Origin: Cordia subcordata
Lineage: Eukaryota > Streptophyta > Magnoliopsida > Boraginales > Cordiaceae
Reading direction: 5' to 3'
DNA length: 64,000 bases
NCBI GenBank assembly: GCA_028554755.1
Contig: JAPTOF010000009.1
Location: 14,795,501 to 14,859,500, forward strand
The translations under genes were made by a program, and so were the position numbers. This document shows positions 1 to 12,419 of this stretch, piece after piece. Position 1 is the first letter of the stretch. Each line of letters opens with the position of its first letter. The notes beneath the pieces are model-generated. The model ran no database searches. It saw nothing but the letters and a program-made list of their open reading frames with translations, and had not been told where the DNA came from.

Positions 1-211
1 AGGCCTCCATCTAATTTAGCCATAGTCCAAATAGAAATTTTCATAGATTTCTGTAACAATTTGACATGACACAGATAATCAAAACAGGCTCCGCAGGGTC
101 TGTATAAAATGACAGTTATGTGAATAGTCCAACAAATCATGTTCTGAAAGTCCATCTCCAAAATAATTTAGTTTCATTTTGCAATTTTCAGCGGAAAACT
201 TATACATATAT

Positions 212-1213
212 TTAGATTCTCAGATCACCTTTTTGCTGCTGCTCTTCCTGCCTCTGCTTCTCCTTCTGCAATTTTACAGGGTCAATCTTCTCACCCTACA
301 TAAAAAGATTTAGAGTTTAGGGGTCAGTGAAGAGTCACAACCACAAAATTCCATCGCTTGCACCATAACAGGATGCAAAATTTGTAGCAGACATGCTAAA
401 GAATGCAAAAATAAACATCGCATTACATGATCTTGGAGAGTTTTCTGTTTCGCTCTCAGAATCGTGTCTGCAAACCGGCTCTTTAGCATCGCAGCACGTA
501 GTGCCCTTTTTGGGGACAGCTGAACATCAGAAGGTGGAGTCCGACCTGGAAAAAATATCAATTTAAGTCAGGCACCATGACTAGATACAACTTACAAGAC
601 TTGCCAATAAATATCAATCCTCCATAAACGAACCTTCACCATCCGAATCTGATCTGCTCATCTGAGACTCTGTAGAGTTACCACATAGATCTCGCGGTAA
701 TACTCCTTCAGAAGCCAAACCTGGAGTCCAAAAGAAGGGAAATATTACCATATTAGAACAAAATTGAAACAGGTTTCACACTGAATGATAACAAATGCCC
801 AGAGGCAGCAGATGCAAATGAAATTCTCAGCTTACCGTTGGAAGATGCACTGGCATTACTGATACGAAGTCTGCACCTATAAGTCAAACCGCAGGAAATT
901 CTACTACCAGCGTCCATACCTATAAGAAACACTGCCAATTAGCACTCCTGAAAAGACCAAAAAGCAATAATTCATTGTGCCACCGCATACCTTTATCAAG
1001 AACTTTTCTGGACAAGGGATGCGGCCCGTTTTGCGTCACACTCGGATCCATCTTCCTCTGTTTCTCTCTCTGAACATCCAGCACTGCGTCCAGTCCACGC
1101 TTCGCCGGCTTCTTGCTTCCACAGTCACCATTCACGATCACATCTGAGCCATATTTACGAAATTCCTTTACTGATTGAACTCGGAGTCCTCTAGAGCTTA
1201 CTGCGATTCTCAT
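212..1213 (-). CDS. GTE12-like BET-family protein lacking a bromodomain
   Basis: Five coding exons on the minus strand: 1213-991, 919-836, 720-634, 545-427 and 295-212. They join in frame to about 198 residues with GT/AG borders. The start ATG at 1213 follows an in-frame TGA, so it is the first usable start. The N-terminal exon has the basic linker found just before the bromodomain in plant GTE factors (REKQRKMDPSVTQ). The C-terminal exons match the tail of GTE12-type proteins (ALRAAMLKSRFADTILRAKQ, then GEKIDPVKLQKEKQRQEEQQ). GTE proteins bind acetylated histones through a bromodomain between these parts. Here only a 71-base intron separates them, so the domain is absent. The serine-rich middle (SQMSRSDSDGE) is short. 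The stop lies at 214-212, but a possible GT donor just before it could lead to more exons beyond the left edge. It may be an expressed truncated paralogue or a decaying copy; exon structure is observed, function is inferred. Confidence 0.62.
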
Positions 1214-1269
1214 TTTCTTTTTCAGATGATGACTCAATCAGCCACAGCAGCCAATGCTACAATGTCTCC

Positions 1270-2410
1270 CTACAAGATATTTCAGAGGGAATCAGTGTCA
1301 GAGACACCCATGAAGAATACAAGACACTCAATGCAAATATATTACTACCAAAAGCAAACAAGATTAACTTTTAAGTGCTTAAACAAATAAAAATTAATAA
1401 ACAACAATGTTAAGTTCTTAACCAAGTAGATTATTTTTTTTTTCTTAGATCACATTTAACAACACTATTTCATTTTATACCCCTTAATTGTCAATAAATC
1501 GATATTAATATGGAACCGTAGTGTGAGTTAGTCATTCTTTAACTTCTTACAAAAGATATGTATACCAGAAGGAATATATTATTCAAAAACATGCAACTAA
1601 ACACTCAAAAAATACTTTTTATGAGATTGTTACACTTTAAAATTCTGAAAGATAAAACTTATATCCCATCCTGTGCAGGATGTAACCACTAGTATACCTA
1701 TAATATAAATAATTTTTTTACCTTTTCCATTTAAATGCTACATGTCATCACGTTATACCTTTTTTCCTCCAAACAAACTTCAGTCCACCAACTTTTATTT
1801 ATATAAAAAAAAAATCCTGACCAAATTTATTCTCTATATGTATTTTTTCCCTTTGATCTTTTTATATATTTTGTTTTTATTTTTCTTTTCAAGATTATTT
1901 GACTTACAAAAATATGGACTTTGTGACTTATGCACAAAACCTCCTAAAAAAATAAATTGCATTAAATAAATTTATACTCTATTTTTAAATGAATTGTAAA
2001 AATTGCCAATAAAAAGATTAAAATACTCAATTTTTTCTGCTATACTATTCGGTGTTAATTTGACTTCTTACATTTTTCTGCTATTCTTTACTTGCTTACT
2101 AGAAAAACACAGGCATTTATCACAATAGAACCACTAACTGCGACCATGATAACAAAATCGAAACTAAAAATCAAAAAAGAACTTAATATTATGAATCGAC
2201 CAGTCTCTCAAACAGCAAACTGGAAGCAAGAAACTTTGATTTTTGATACTATTCCACGACCATGTTTTTCATAAAATTAAACTGAATAAATATTTAGGAT
2301 CAATTCAGACATGCAGATAAAGAAAAATTCAAAAATAAAAATTACAACCAACAAAAACTAAAGTTAAAAAAAAATAAAGCTGCAACACAAAAAAGAGAAA
2401 CATTGATTAC
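1270..2410 (-). other. Probable 5' UTR intron of the GTE-like gene
   Basis: On the minus strand a GT donor follows the putative leader exon at 2411, and an AG acceptor sits at 1270, leaving 56 bases of UTR before the ATG at 1213. The interval is AT-rich with T-runs and no conserved coding potential. A long leader intron is common in plant genes of this class, but the boundaries are predicted by eye. Confidence 0.45.
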
Positions 2411-2460
2411 CGTATAGAGATCGAGCAGAGCGAGCAGGGTTTTAGGTTTCTGGTATCTAT
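2411..2460 (-). promoter_or_regulatory. Putative 5' leader exon and transcription start region of the GTE-like gene
   Basis: Read on the minus strand this contains AAACCTAAAACCCTGC, a telo-box-like stretch typical of leaders of plant housekeeping genes. It is followed by a pyrimidine-rich exon ending in ACG before the donor GTAATC. A TA-rich tract lies immediately upstream. The start site itself is inferred. Confidence 0.4.
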
Positions 2461-2534
2461 CTATTACTATATTTATATCTATCTATCTCTGTATATATGT
2501 ATATATATAGTACTATCTATCTATCTAGTACTGT
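2452..2534. repeat. ATCT/TA-type microsatellite
   Basis: Interrupted tandem ATCT units mixed with TA dinucleotides, next to the putative promoter of the GTE-like gene. Confidence 0.8.
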
Positions 2535-2794
2535 ATATGTTTTCTTGGGTTAAAAGCTATTACATATAATCGAATTGCACGAAAATTTTTTCCCTCCAAC
2601 CTTGCAATGCAAGCAATTACTTCTTGCCATATATCGCCACAAAGCATCCTGACATATTGTCGTTATGTATATCATGTGCGGTTTTTATATTATTACTTAT
2701 TGTCGGTCATTAATTTTTACCATTAATGCAACGGTAAACATATTTTTTGAACAATTTAGTTTTTAGTAAAATTTTAATACTAATCATTTTTGTA

Positions 2795-3115
2795 GTATAG
2801 TTAGGGTTTAGGATTTGTTATTTGTTATTGAGTTCTAGTTATATTAGGATTAGTTTATTACCTATTTTGTTATGGAAAGAGTTTGTAGAAGTTATAGTTT
2901 TCTATTTAGTTTTAATTTCTTATTTTGGATTCCTAAAATAGTGTTGAAAGCTTTTATTGTTACATAATTTTTCTAGAATTATTCAATATTTTTTTATTTT
3001 CTCTCCAAAGATTTATTATCTTAGGGATTTCTTAGCTAATTACAACCTTGAAATTGAGCTCCTTGATTCTCTTCATTTCTTGTTATATTCTCTAAATATC
3101 CGCTGCATTCGAAAG
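2795..3115 (+). repeat. LTR-like dispersed repeat, copy A
   Basis: This stretch matches 63210-63535 in the same orientation along most of its length. Shared blocks include TTATATTAGGATTAGTTTAT-like sequence near the start, a TTTATTATCTTAGG block, and an AACCTTGAAATT(A/G)AGCTCCTTGATTCT block near the end. Copy B has a TATATATAG promoter-like motif and is followed by a possible primer-binding site, so both copies are probably old LTR pieces. No coding sequence accompanies this copy. Confidence 0.6.
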
Positions 3116-3149
3116 GTTATGGAAAATAATTTGATATGAATAAAAAAAA

Positions 3150-4530
3150 GCAATAAAGATGAATAATATAGACACACAAAAAATTATGCGAGGTTGACTT
3201 TTCACAAGTTTTCACTACTAATCATATTTTTTCAAGGGATTTGCAGTAATTGAGTAAAATATTCAAATTGAAAAAATAAAATTACGTGGAAATTAAAACA
3301 TGTGGGATCATAAGATATTTATTTGAGTTCATATCATTCTCAAAATTTACAAATAATTTACAGAAAATATTTTTGTAAAGAATCATTCATGAATGAAATG
3401 TTAGCACTACATTCAAATTAAACTCCATAAATAGATATGAATATTGATTGTTTTACTTATAAAATAATAGATATTAGTTTACACAATGTATAAATATCGA
3501 TTACGATTAAAAATTTTAGATTAAAAAATAACTTTTACTTGACAGAAAATAATCAATTTAAATTAGAAAACAATGTTGTTAGTGTCAATTATTTGGTGAA
3601 TTATAATATGTTATGAAATAAGGGAACGATTTTGAAGAAAAACAAATTCATGAAATAGGGACATGTAGTATTACTAAATATAAGGACATGTCACATTATA
3701 ATATAAATTACAATATTTGTGAAATTTGTAGTACAATATATGGTTATATATTATAATTTAATTTTAAAGTAATTTGTCTACACATGACAAAAAATTATAT
3801 TGCGAAAATGTCCATTGAATTTGTGTATTTTTATATTTGAGTGATTTAACTATATATGTGTGAAATTTTTTTTTAGAAAATAGTTAATTTTTTGACTATG
3901 CAATCAATCTTACTCAAAATAAGGAACTTCTTACCAAGAACTAATTTGTAGACAAAGTTTATATAATAATTTGAATTATTTATCCTATTATATAAAATAT
4001 AATTGAAAAGCTCAAAGTGATTAGTGATGTTCTTTGAATACTCGATCGAAAGATCAAAGAGTAAATGCAAGTTAGACGTTAAATCACTATAAATTTTTGT
4101 GTGTTCTTGTTGTTTTGTTAATTTTCTCTTCACTTTTGATCATTACGCTAAATGTCTGACAAAAGTTCTTGCTCACTTCAAAAATACTAAATCGTCACAC
4201 AACCGCTCAATTCAACACCCTCTATCGCATTCTGCCACCCACACACATGTTCTTTTATTTTGATTAATCATGCGAAATTGAAACGGTAATAGCGAAATGA
4301 TTGTCTTGAAATAGAATCACATAATTGAAACAGTAATGATAAAAGTGAATAAATAGGACACCGAATTGTTGCATGAAAAACCCCTTAAACAAATTAAGGT
4401 AAAAATAATAGATAATTGAGAAAAAAATTAAAAATACCTTGTGTCCAGCACTGTGATTGGATTGAGATGGAAACAATTAATTAAAAAAAGGTAATGAATG
4501 AAGTTTAAAGGAAAGGGGAGGACATGATTA
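3150..4530. other. Gene-free AT-rich stretch
   Basis: Only short reading frames without recognisable domains occur here. Base composition is strongly AT and there are no convincing splice-bounded exons on either strand. Confidence 0.6.
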
Positions 4531-4537
4531 GAGGATG

Positions 4538-4936
4538 TTTGGGTTTGTTTTTTGTTTTCATTTTTTTATACTGCTTTTAAGCAATTGATACTTATAAGTA
4601 ATTTTTTATGTTTATAAGTATATAATAAATAAGCACAGAAGTATTTGGATAAAATGTGCTTATAAGCTATTGACACATTTGGTAAATATATGCTTATAAG
4701 GAGTAGTAATTATTAAAAATAATTAAAAATGACTCTTTATTAATTAAGGGGTATAAATGTAATTTTATTTCAACTGTTATTGCTTAATAATAGCTAAAAG
4801 AAGTTGGGATGGTACTTTTGTTTTGTTGTTTACAAGCCAATTTTACTTATTTATAAGCACAATTTATCTAATAAGTAATTTTTTTTTTCTTCTAAGCAAG
4901 TTTAACTAGCTTATATGCATTCTAAAACACCCATGG
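4538..4936. mobile_element. MITE-like block rich in CTTATAAG palindromes
   Basis: Repeated CTTATAAG and ATAAGCAC words occur on both arms, bounded by TGTTTGGGT on the left and a reverse-complement-like AACACCCATG on the right. The same vocabulary marks clear small fold-back elements at 25963, 50818, 60988 and 63055. The ends are not cleanly inverted and no target duplication is certain, so this may be a diverged or composite relative. Confidence 0.4.
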
Positions 4937-4939
4937 TTG

Positions 4940-7340
4940 AATTGAAAAATTTTATGAAAGAAAGTATCATAAAAGATTATGGATTTCTTTTGTTTAGATT
5001 AGAATGCGAATAAAAGGAAAGCATAAATTTTATGTGCAAATTAACTTTTATAGCTTTTTAATTTTATGTATAAATGAAATAGAGGAATGAAATAGTGAAA
5101 AAACAAAAAAAAGGAAACAAAGGGATGACATAGTAATTTTTAGAAACAAAGATTTCATGTCTATCCAAATGATCCCAAATTGGCGGACTATTTTTTGGGA
5201 TATGAGGGATAATACTTATCCTTTATTTCTCGTCATCACCCTAAAACTTCTAACCAAACAAGAGAATGATTAAATAACCCCTAAACCCCTATCTAGAAAA
5301 TCCAAACAAGCTAAAAGAAGGGAAAAATTATAACACCCTCTTTTAAAGCAAATTATACCATACACCCATATCACGGTATGCCCAAAAGTGTATGGTGTAC
5401 TGCTTAATAGATCTCACAATCTGGACATGAGGATCAACATGAAATTTAATGAGTTCACTCTTCTCACGCTGATGAATACAACACCTATGACTGCAAGCTC
5501 CAAAATTGTTTACAGATTATGAACATATTGTTCATAACTTGTGAACATATCATTCACAAATTACGAACATATCTTAAAGAGTCATAAATAGGTAATTTAT
5601 TATTATGAATATATGATAGAAAACTTTTGAACATATAATATAGAAGTAATAGATAAGTAAATTATGAACAATGAAAAGTTTTGAACATAAAATGTTAAAA
5701 TAATTAAAAGTTATATACTTATAGCATAAAAATTGTAAACATATAATATAAAGATTGTAAACAGATACACCATGCTATGTTGGTACACATAGCTTAAGAT
5801 GTATGTTATCCTTACTCGTGTTTTAATAATGGGAAAAATTAACTCTTACACAAATAGAGGTATTATTATGTGAAAGAAGAGCACTTCAAGCGAAAACTAT
5901 GTCTGTCTCTCTAAAGTGGATGCTTGCTATTGCATCTTGGATTCTCCTTTTCCTCTTGCTATTTATAGTTGCACTAAATCATATTTGTAAAATAAAGAAT
6001 AAAGAATTCCTAGTTTTTAATTACACGAAAGCTTTATTAACTGTTCTTATTTTTTACCATAAATTTAAGCATTTGGACCAGTTAATTAGATGATAATGTC
6101 TGTTTTTGCCATTTTTATCTATTTCATGACAAACTTAAGCTAATTATTACTGTTAACAATACTCAATTGTTAGCATCTAATCAGTTCTCTATTCTTAATT
6201 TATTTGATTGTATCAGAATTTGTTATATTCAGGACCGTAGAATTTTTGTTCAATTCTACATAGTACGAATTTTAAGACATCGTGGCTTTGAGGTTTGACT
6301 CTGGTAACAAAGAAGGAATCCATAAAAACTTAGGATCCAACACCATAATAAAATACTACCTAACCAAAAGAGCTATCGAAGTAAAAGGGATGTGGTGTCA
6401 TGCAAGCCTTTTTTTTTTTGTTCTTTTTTTCTTTATTCTTACTAGTAAAAAAGGAAGAACACAAAAATCTAATCTACTTTTTTATATAATTTTAAAATAT
6501 GGTTTTGATTTGTTTGGGCATGGTCCAATTCCTCGTGTTTTTTCCTTGTTTTTTTAGGTTGGGCTTGGCCTTGTAGTTTGTTTTGGATCTTGGCTAAGGG
6601 TTGGTCGTTTCTTTTCCCTTTCTTTAAATAGGTATAGTTAGTTGAACTTTTTTGCTTGTAATTTTCTCTTCTGCTAACATAATGTTTCTCTAACCAAAAA
6701 AAGAAACCAAAGCAAGAGTAATATACATGTCAATGTTCACTAAATTAATTCATCTGAGCGAGAACTTCCTTATAGCGTTATAACTTTATGAGTGTGATTG
6801 AATCATTGTGAACTAATCATATTATTTCATCATAACTATATCAACAGTTTATATTCGATAAATCTCACCTATAATATTATAAACAAATTGTTCCCAGTTT
6901 ACTAGGTCTTACTCTGACTCTATGCAAGTCACCTGTAGTTTATTGAAGCTTAGAGTCATGACTTGACTAATTCCCTGAACTCAACACTTAGCTAAGAGAT
7001 CTCCAGCCATATCAGAGGCAACTTATGTTGATTGTATTAACATATGATATCCATGATATTCATAAACATTACTGTCATCTTTTCTAAATTGGCTATATTT
7101 CTGTATTACATACTTGTTGACTTGATTACTAGTATCCGAAGTAAAGTTAGTTGTGTGCTCTTTTGGTCGGTAGGTCTTATTAAGTGTACTATTGTCGGCC
7201 ATGTCTATCTTATTGGTTGACCTAGAGAGTTGGTCTTGGGTGATTCAAATGTGTTGAGTTTGAAGTATATTTGACAAGCATCTCTAATAAAAGCAACTTA
7301 GATTGTTGGTTTTCTACAAGGACAGTGTGGTCTAAGGTAT
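4940..7340. other. Gene-free stretch with degenerate GAACATAT repeats
   Basis: No gene is recognisable. Around 5505-5760 the words GAACATAT and TTCATAA recur in both orientations as a degenerate low-complexity patch. T-rich tracts and short frames elsewhere show no family signature. Confidence 0.5.
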
Positions 7341-7365
7341 TTTGGCAAAGTGCCCCTGATGTTGT

Positions 7366-7762
7366 GACAAGATCAAAGAGGAAATTCTGGAATTTTGATT
7401 GGAATAAAAGAGAGTATAAAGGCCAATTTTGAGAAAAACTAGGAAACTCAATAAGAAGAAGGAGAAAAGAAGAACATAATAATTTTGATAAGAATTTTTA
7501 GATGCCTTTCCTCTCAAGTCTAAATGTTTATTTATACACATTCATGCTCTCACAACTCACAATTCACATCATCACATTGTCTTGGAATCTTTAAGGCATC
7601 TTCTTCTAAAGTTGAGGCCTCTCTAATAGCTTCACACTCTACTTACTGGAAGTTGGTTGAGGATCTTCTAGAAGTTACTGAGTTGGAGCCCCTTCCTCTA
7701 GGCTTGGACTACTGGATTAGGCCACACTTTCTTGGGCTATGCTCTTAGGCCGATTCATAACA
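7366..7762 (-). repeat. Gypsy 3' LTR
   Basis: On the minus strand this begins TGTTATGAATCGGCC directly after a purine-rich tract (GGGGGAGAAGG, 7765-7776), the expected polypurine tract. It matches 17094-17444 through most of its length but has about 45 extra bases near 7540-7585. The lower end is set where similarity to the other LTR stops. Confidence 0.72.
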
Positions 7763-9530
7763 TCACCTTCTCCCCCGAAGAGAAACTTTGTCCTCAAGGT
7801 TTGTGAGATGCGCCTGATCTTCCTGTGTTGCCTCTTCTATGGGTAAATTTTCCCATTGGACTAGTTTCTGTTGGATTGGGCGACTTTGCCTTATGATGTC
7901 AAGCTGAGCTAAGATGGGCACAGGTTTATAAAGTGGGCATGTATCAATGGTCTGCTCTAGAAGTTGGACTGCAATAGGCATAAAGACCCTTGAATGGTTT
8001 AAGAAAAAAGACATGGAACACAAGGTGGATTCATGAGTGAGGAGAAAGATCTAGATGATAGGCCACAACTCTTATCTTTTCAACCTTGAAAAGGGTCATA
8101 ATATTGGAAAGCTAATTTATGATTATGAACCCCCTTGATAGACAGTTATCTGTAAGGTTGGAGAGGCACTAGGACCAAGTCATCTTCTGCAAAAGAGAGA
8201 TCTCTATGCTTTTTATCTACATATTCTTTCGTCTTGTTTTAGGCATGAAGTAGATTTTTGCGGAGTTGACACAACATCTCATCACGTTATAATAATTCTT
8301 ATTCCACTGCCAAATTGAAAGTAAATCCTAGGAGATAATTAGGAATGGGTGGAGGGAATCTGTCGTACACGGCCTCAAAAGATGCCATCTTTGTTGACGA
8401 ATAATAGGATGTGTTAGAGCAGAGTTCGACCCAAGGTAAGAATGTCACCAAGTAGGAAGGAGCTTCAGCAGCAAAGCAATGGAGTTACACTTCATGTCCC
8501 TTGTGTAACGACCTCGGTTTGACCATCAGATTCAGGGTGATATGCACTGCTCATTATAAGTTTGGCACCCTAGAGAAGAAAAAGTTCTTACCAAAAGCCA
8601 TTGATGAAGAGGGGGTCTTTGTTAAAGACTATGGTGTTTGGAATGCAGTGCAATTTGACAATATTTGTGACAAAATAAGCAGTTACCTTGGAACTAGTAA
8701 GAGGGTGAGCCAAGGTTGTAAAATGGGTATATTTAGAGAGTCAATCCACGACTACCATAGTTACTATTTTATCTTTGGATTGCGGTAGCCTTGTGATGAA
8801 ATCCATAAAGATGTCTTGCAACACCACTGTTGGAATAGGAAGGGGATTGAGTAACCCAATAGGGTGGAGCTGTGAGAACTTCATAGCTTGACAAACAGTG
8901 CACTATTGAACAAAGGTATGGACATCTTTTCACATTTTTTTCCAGTAAAAGCTATTGGGCAATCTCTGAAAATTTTTTAGAATACCTACATGTCCTCCTA
9001 TAGGAGAAGAATGAAATTCCTCCAATAATTGGAAGCAAAGAGGGGAATCTAAAGGAATTACAATTCTTTGATTGAAAACTAAGATGCCTTGCCAATCTGT
9101 GAACTTGGAAATTAGGCTAGATTGGTTTGTATTTGTTGTCGAATGTGGAGCAATTTGAGTGTTATTGATTTTCCATGTGAATGTCATGCAAAATATCAAA
9201 TTCAAGTTGTGAAAAGGGCAGAAGACAAATAGAATCAATACGAGATAAAGCATCAGTAGCTTTATTTTCTTTCCCCGAGTTATAAAGGATATCAAATTCG
9301 TAGCCCATCAACTTCGAAAGCCATTCCTGTTGTTCCGATGTCTGAATAACTTGGGTAGTAAGGTTCTTTAAGCTCTTTTGATCAATTTTAATAAAGAATT
9401 TCCAGCCCAATAAGTATTGTTGCCAATTATTGATAGCTGCCAAAATTGCATACATCTTCCCATTGTATATGGATGAAGCTTGCAATTTGGGAGATAACTG
9501 TTGACTAAAGTATGCAATTAGATAGCCCCA
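7763..9530 (-). pseudogene. Gypsy pol remnant: RT/RNase H, integrase zinc finger, chromodomain-like end
   Basis: From right to left on the minus strand: the reverse transcriptase to RNase H junction (IAYFSQQLSPKLQ, then the RNase H part with YNSGKENKATDALSR, 9530-9162); the integrase H2C2 zinc-finger region (SSPIGGHVGILKNFQRL, about 9050-8930); a poorly conserved integrase core; and the polyprotein end (LVQWENLPIEEATQED, about 7880-7800), which resembles the chromodomain-type tail of chromovirus gypsy elements. The parts lie in different frames and carry stops. The sequence breaks off at about 9530 where the Copia element begins. Confidence 0.75.
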
Positions 9531-9782
9531 TTGTTAAAGTACAACACTAATTCTTACCCACCAGTACTACTCTTTTTCCTTCCATGCCGACCTACTCTAT
9601 TGCTCAAAGTACTGCCTTACTTTTGACTTTTCATAATGATAGCCCAACTTCCTCATCACCTTTACTGTCAATAACAACTATGCATGTAGCGATAGTCACA
9701 CAACAAACCCTATAGTTATTGCTTTCTCTATCGCATCTTCTGCTCTGCTTCTCCAATAGCCAACATTAAATAGCTTGAATAT

Positions 9783-10320
9783 GACCACACTTATTACCAT
9801 TAGATTCAATGGCTCCAACTACCGCCTCTGGCGCTCTTAGATCGAACTTATCTTTTTCATCTAGGGCATAAATGGCATCGTGGGTAGCACCCTTCCGTGC
9901 CCATTGTGTATCTCTCTTGATCATCTCACTTGGCTTTGACTAGACAGCTTAGTTCGTACTTGGCTTAATGCCACATTCATTATCAGCATCATTCAAGACG
10001 TCTATCATCTTCGATCTAGTCGTGATATTTGGCTAGCTTTTCGAGAACATTACTTGGATACCTCCAAGGCTAATTCTCATGCTTTTCGCTTGCAACTCCA
10101 TTCCTTGCGAAAAGATTCTAAAAGCATGGAGTCTTATTTACGAGAGCTAAAAACTATTGCTAATGTTCTCTTCGATGTACACAAACTTGTCTCAGAGGAA
10201 GATTTGATAAGCACAGCTTTTCACGGCCTTCCAGTGAAATATGGTGTATTTGTCACTATATTAATCAATTTGGAGAATTGTTAATTTGGAATTCTTTCTT
10301 AGAAATTGATTGCTCAAGAA
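9783..10320 (+). pseudogene. Copia gag remnant (UBN2-type)
   Basis: The start reads MTTLITIRFNGSNYRLWRS before a stop. The frame later continues as an alpha-helical gag segment with SMESYLRELKTIANVL and EEDLISTAFHGLP (10054-10284). This is the UBN2 gag domain that packages Copia RNA. Several stops break it. Confidence 0.7.
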
Positions 10321-10411
10321 GCCCATTTAAAACTCATGCAATAGTCACATATTCCTTCCAACTTTCAACCACACGCTGCCCTCTCTCAGCTACAGACACA
10401 TACCACACAAT

Positions 10412-11371
10412 TTGGCTGTGGTCACAATCTTAATAGGTGCAATAATAGGGGCCATGATCGCGGTAGTTCAGATGATGGTCGTGGTGCTCCAACCACTGGT
10501 CAGCCTTCGAATGGGCATTCACAACCCAATATGCATGCCTCACAACAGTTCTCCTCGTCGGCTCAAACGGGTAGTACTCCTCCTCGCTCTTTTAATTTTG
10601 TTAGATCTATATATTCTGTCACCCTCTTCCTATGATGGTTTGCTTGGTCCTCCTCCTTTATCTACACCACGTCAATGTCAAATATATAATGTTGTGGGTC
10701 ATATTGTTGTTCATTGTATTCATTGCTTCAATCATGTTGTGGTCCCTTTTGATTTAGCCAAATCCCTTACAACTATGTCTATTGGTGAAATAAATGAGGC
10801 TACGTGGTATCCAGATTCTGTTGCCTCTGCCTATATGACTCCCAATGCAGGCATACTTTGTTCTCCTACTCTATATTATGGTTCTTTTAGAATTTTGGTT
10901 GGAAATAATGCACATCTCCCCATTGCACATACAGGCACATCTTATTTATGCACTTTTACCAAACCTCTAGCTCCAAAAGATGTCTTACATGTCCCTAGTC
11001 TATCTCATAACTTGTTGTCTATCCGTCATTTATGTGCCGATAATAATTGTACTGTTGAATTTGACTCTTATTCTTTTTCTATCAAGGACAAGAGCACAGG
11101 CAAAATTCTACTTCATTCCATGAGCAATAATACATTATATCCCTTGCTAGCAAATGGCATTTCTTCCTTAGTTTCACACAAAATAAATGGTGACATCTGG
11201 CATCATAGTCTTGATGACATGAAATCTAGGATAGTTTCATTTTTAAAAGTCACACATTTAATAAATTGCTCTTCAACACCCCCTACCCAGTGTATGGAGT
11301 GTAAATTGGGTAAAAATGTTAAGTTGCACTTTCAAAGTGTTGAACGTCATTCTGCTTTTCCTTTACATTAA
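10412..11371 (+). pseudogene. Copia protease and GAG-pre-integrase remnant
   Basis: A 319-codon open frame. A zinc-knuckle-like CQIYNVVGHIVVHC precedes the protease motif, which reads WYPDSVASAYMTP where active elements have D-S-G, so the catalytic glycine is replaced. GAG-pre-integrase follows (HVPSLSHNLLSIRHLC, then the histidine/cysteine zinc motif ending CMECKLGK). The reading frame is unusually long for such a decayed element. Confidence 0.72.
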
Positions 11372-11379
11372 GTGATTAT

Positions 11380-12300
11380 GATGTATGGACATCTCCAGTG
11401 TTTTCCAATTTGGATTTTAAATATTATGTTCTTTTTATTGATGATTTTTTGTGTTTTACTTAGATTTATCCCATGAAACGTAAATCTGAGGTTCTTTCTC
11501 ATTTTAAAACCTAGGTGGAAAATATGTTTCAAACCAAAATTAAGTATTTTCAAAGTGATAATGGTGGTGAATTTGATAACTCTGCATCTCATGCATTCTT
11601 TAATGAACATGGCATTGTTTTTTGCAAACCTTGTCTGGACAACCCTCAATAAAATGGGGTTGCTGAACATAAACAACGTCATATTACAAATAACACTCGC
11701 ACTTTTCTTATACAGACTTCAATGCCTTAGTCATTTTGGCTTGATACTGCATATACATTGTTTATGTTATTAATAGGCTCCATTCTTCCATGTTGCAATC
11801 CTGTTCTCCTTTTGAATTGCTGTTTCATACAAAACCAGATTATTCTCTATTATGTGCTTTCGGATGTGCATGTTTTCTAGACCTCACTACTATCATCTCA
11901 CACAAACTGGCACTACACTCCATTAAGTGTGTTTTCTTAGGCTATGCAACTGGGTATAAAGGCTATCGCTGTCTAGACCTTTGTACAGGTAAAGTATATG
12001 TGAGCCAGCATATGTACTTCCATGAGTCTCTTTTTCCCTATTCCTCTCTTATTGTCCTTCCTCTTGTGCCCAAGTCTCCTGACGTCCTTCATATCATGGC
12101 GTTCCCATTAGTCATAAACTCTCTATCACCATCCTCTCTTACCTCTACGACGATCATACCTAGTTCTCCTTCCACCTTTTTCCCCTATCATGCCCATCAT
12201 GTATTGGCTTCCCTTGTTTGGCTGTCTTTCCTCCCTCTCCCTCTCCCTCTCATACCCACAGCGCCCCCTCCCTTTGTCTCTCGACTTTCCTAGGCATGTC
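11380..12300 (+). pseudogene. Copia integrase remnant
   Basis: The core domain is spread over several frames between 11390 and 11780. The C-terminal part is clear in 11790-12293 (SPFELLFHTKPDYSLLCAFG, then CVFLGYATGYKGYRCLD), the usual segment after the integrase core in Copia elements. The rest is proline/serine-rich linker. Confidence 0.65.
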
Positions 12301-12419
12301 GAGTCCTCCCTCTAGTTTGTCACTTGACTAACCCCATGAGTGATCATGCACGTCAAGTCTTTCTAGCTCGCCACTTGAAGCTTTCAATGAGTCCTCATAG
12401 CCTCTAAATGCCTATCCCA

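Noticed and set aside
1742..1969. 75-codon plus-strand frame rich in F, L and K
   Set aside because: Its composition reflects T/A runs in an intron-like stretch; there is no conserved motif.
5330..5840. Possible fold-back transposon around the GAACATAT patch
   Set aside because: The GGGAAAAATTA words at both sides are in the same orientation and no inverted ends could be aligned.
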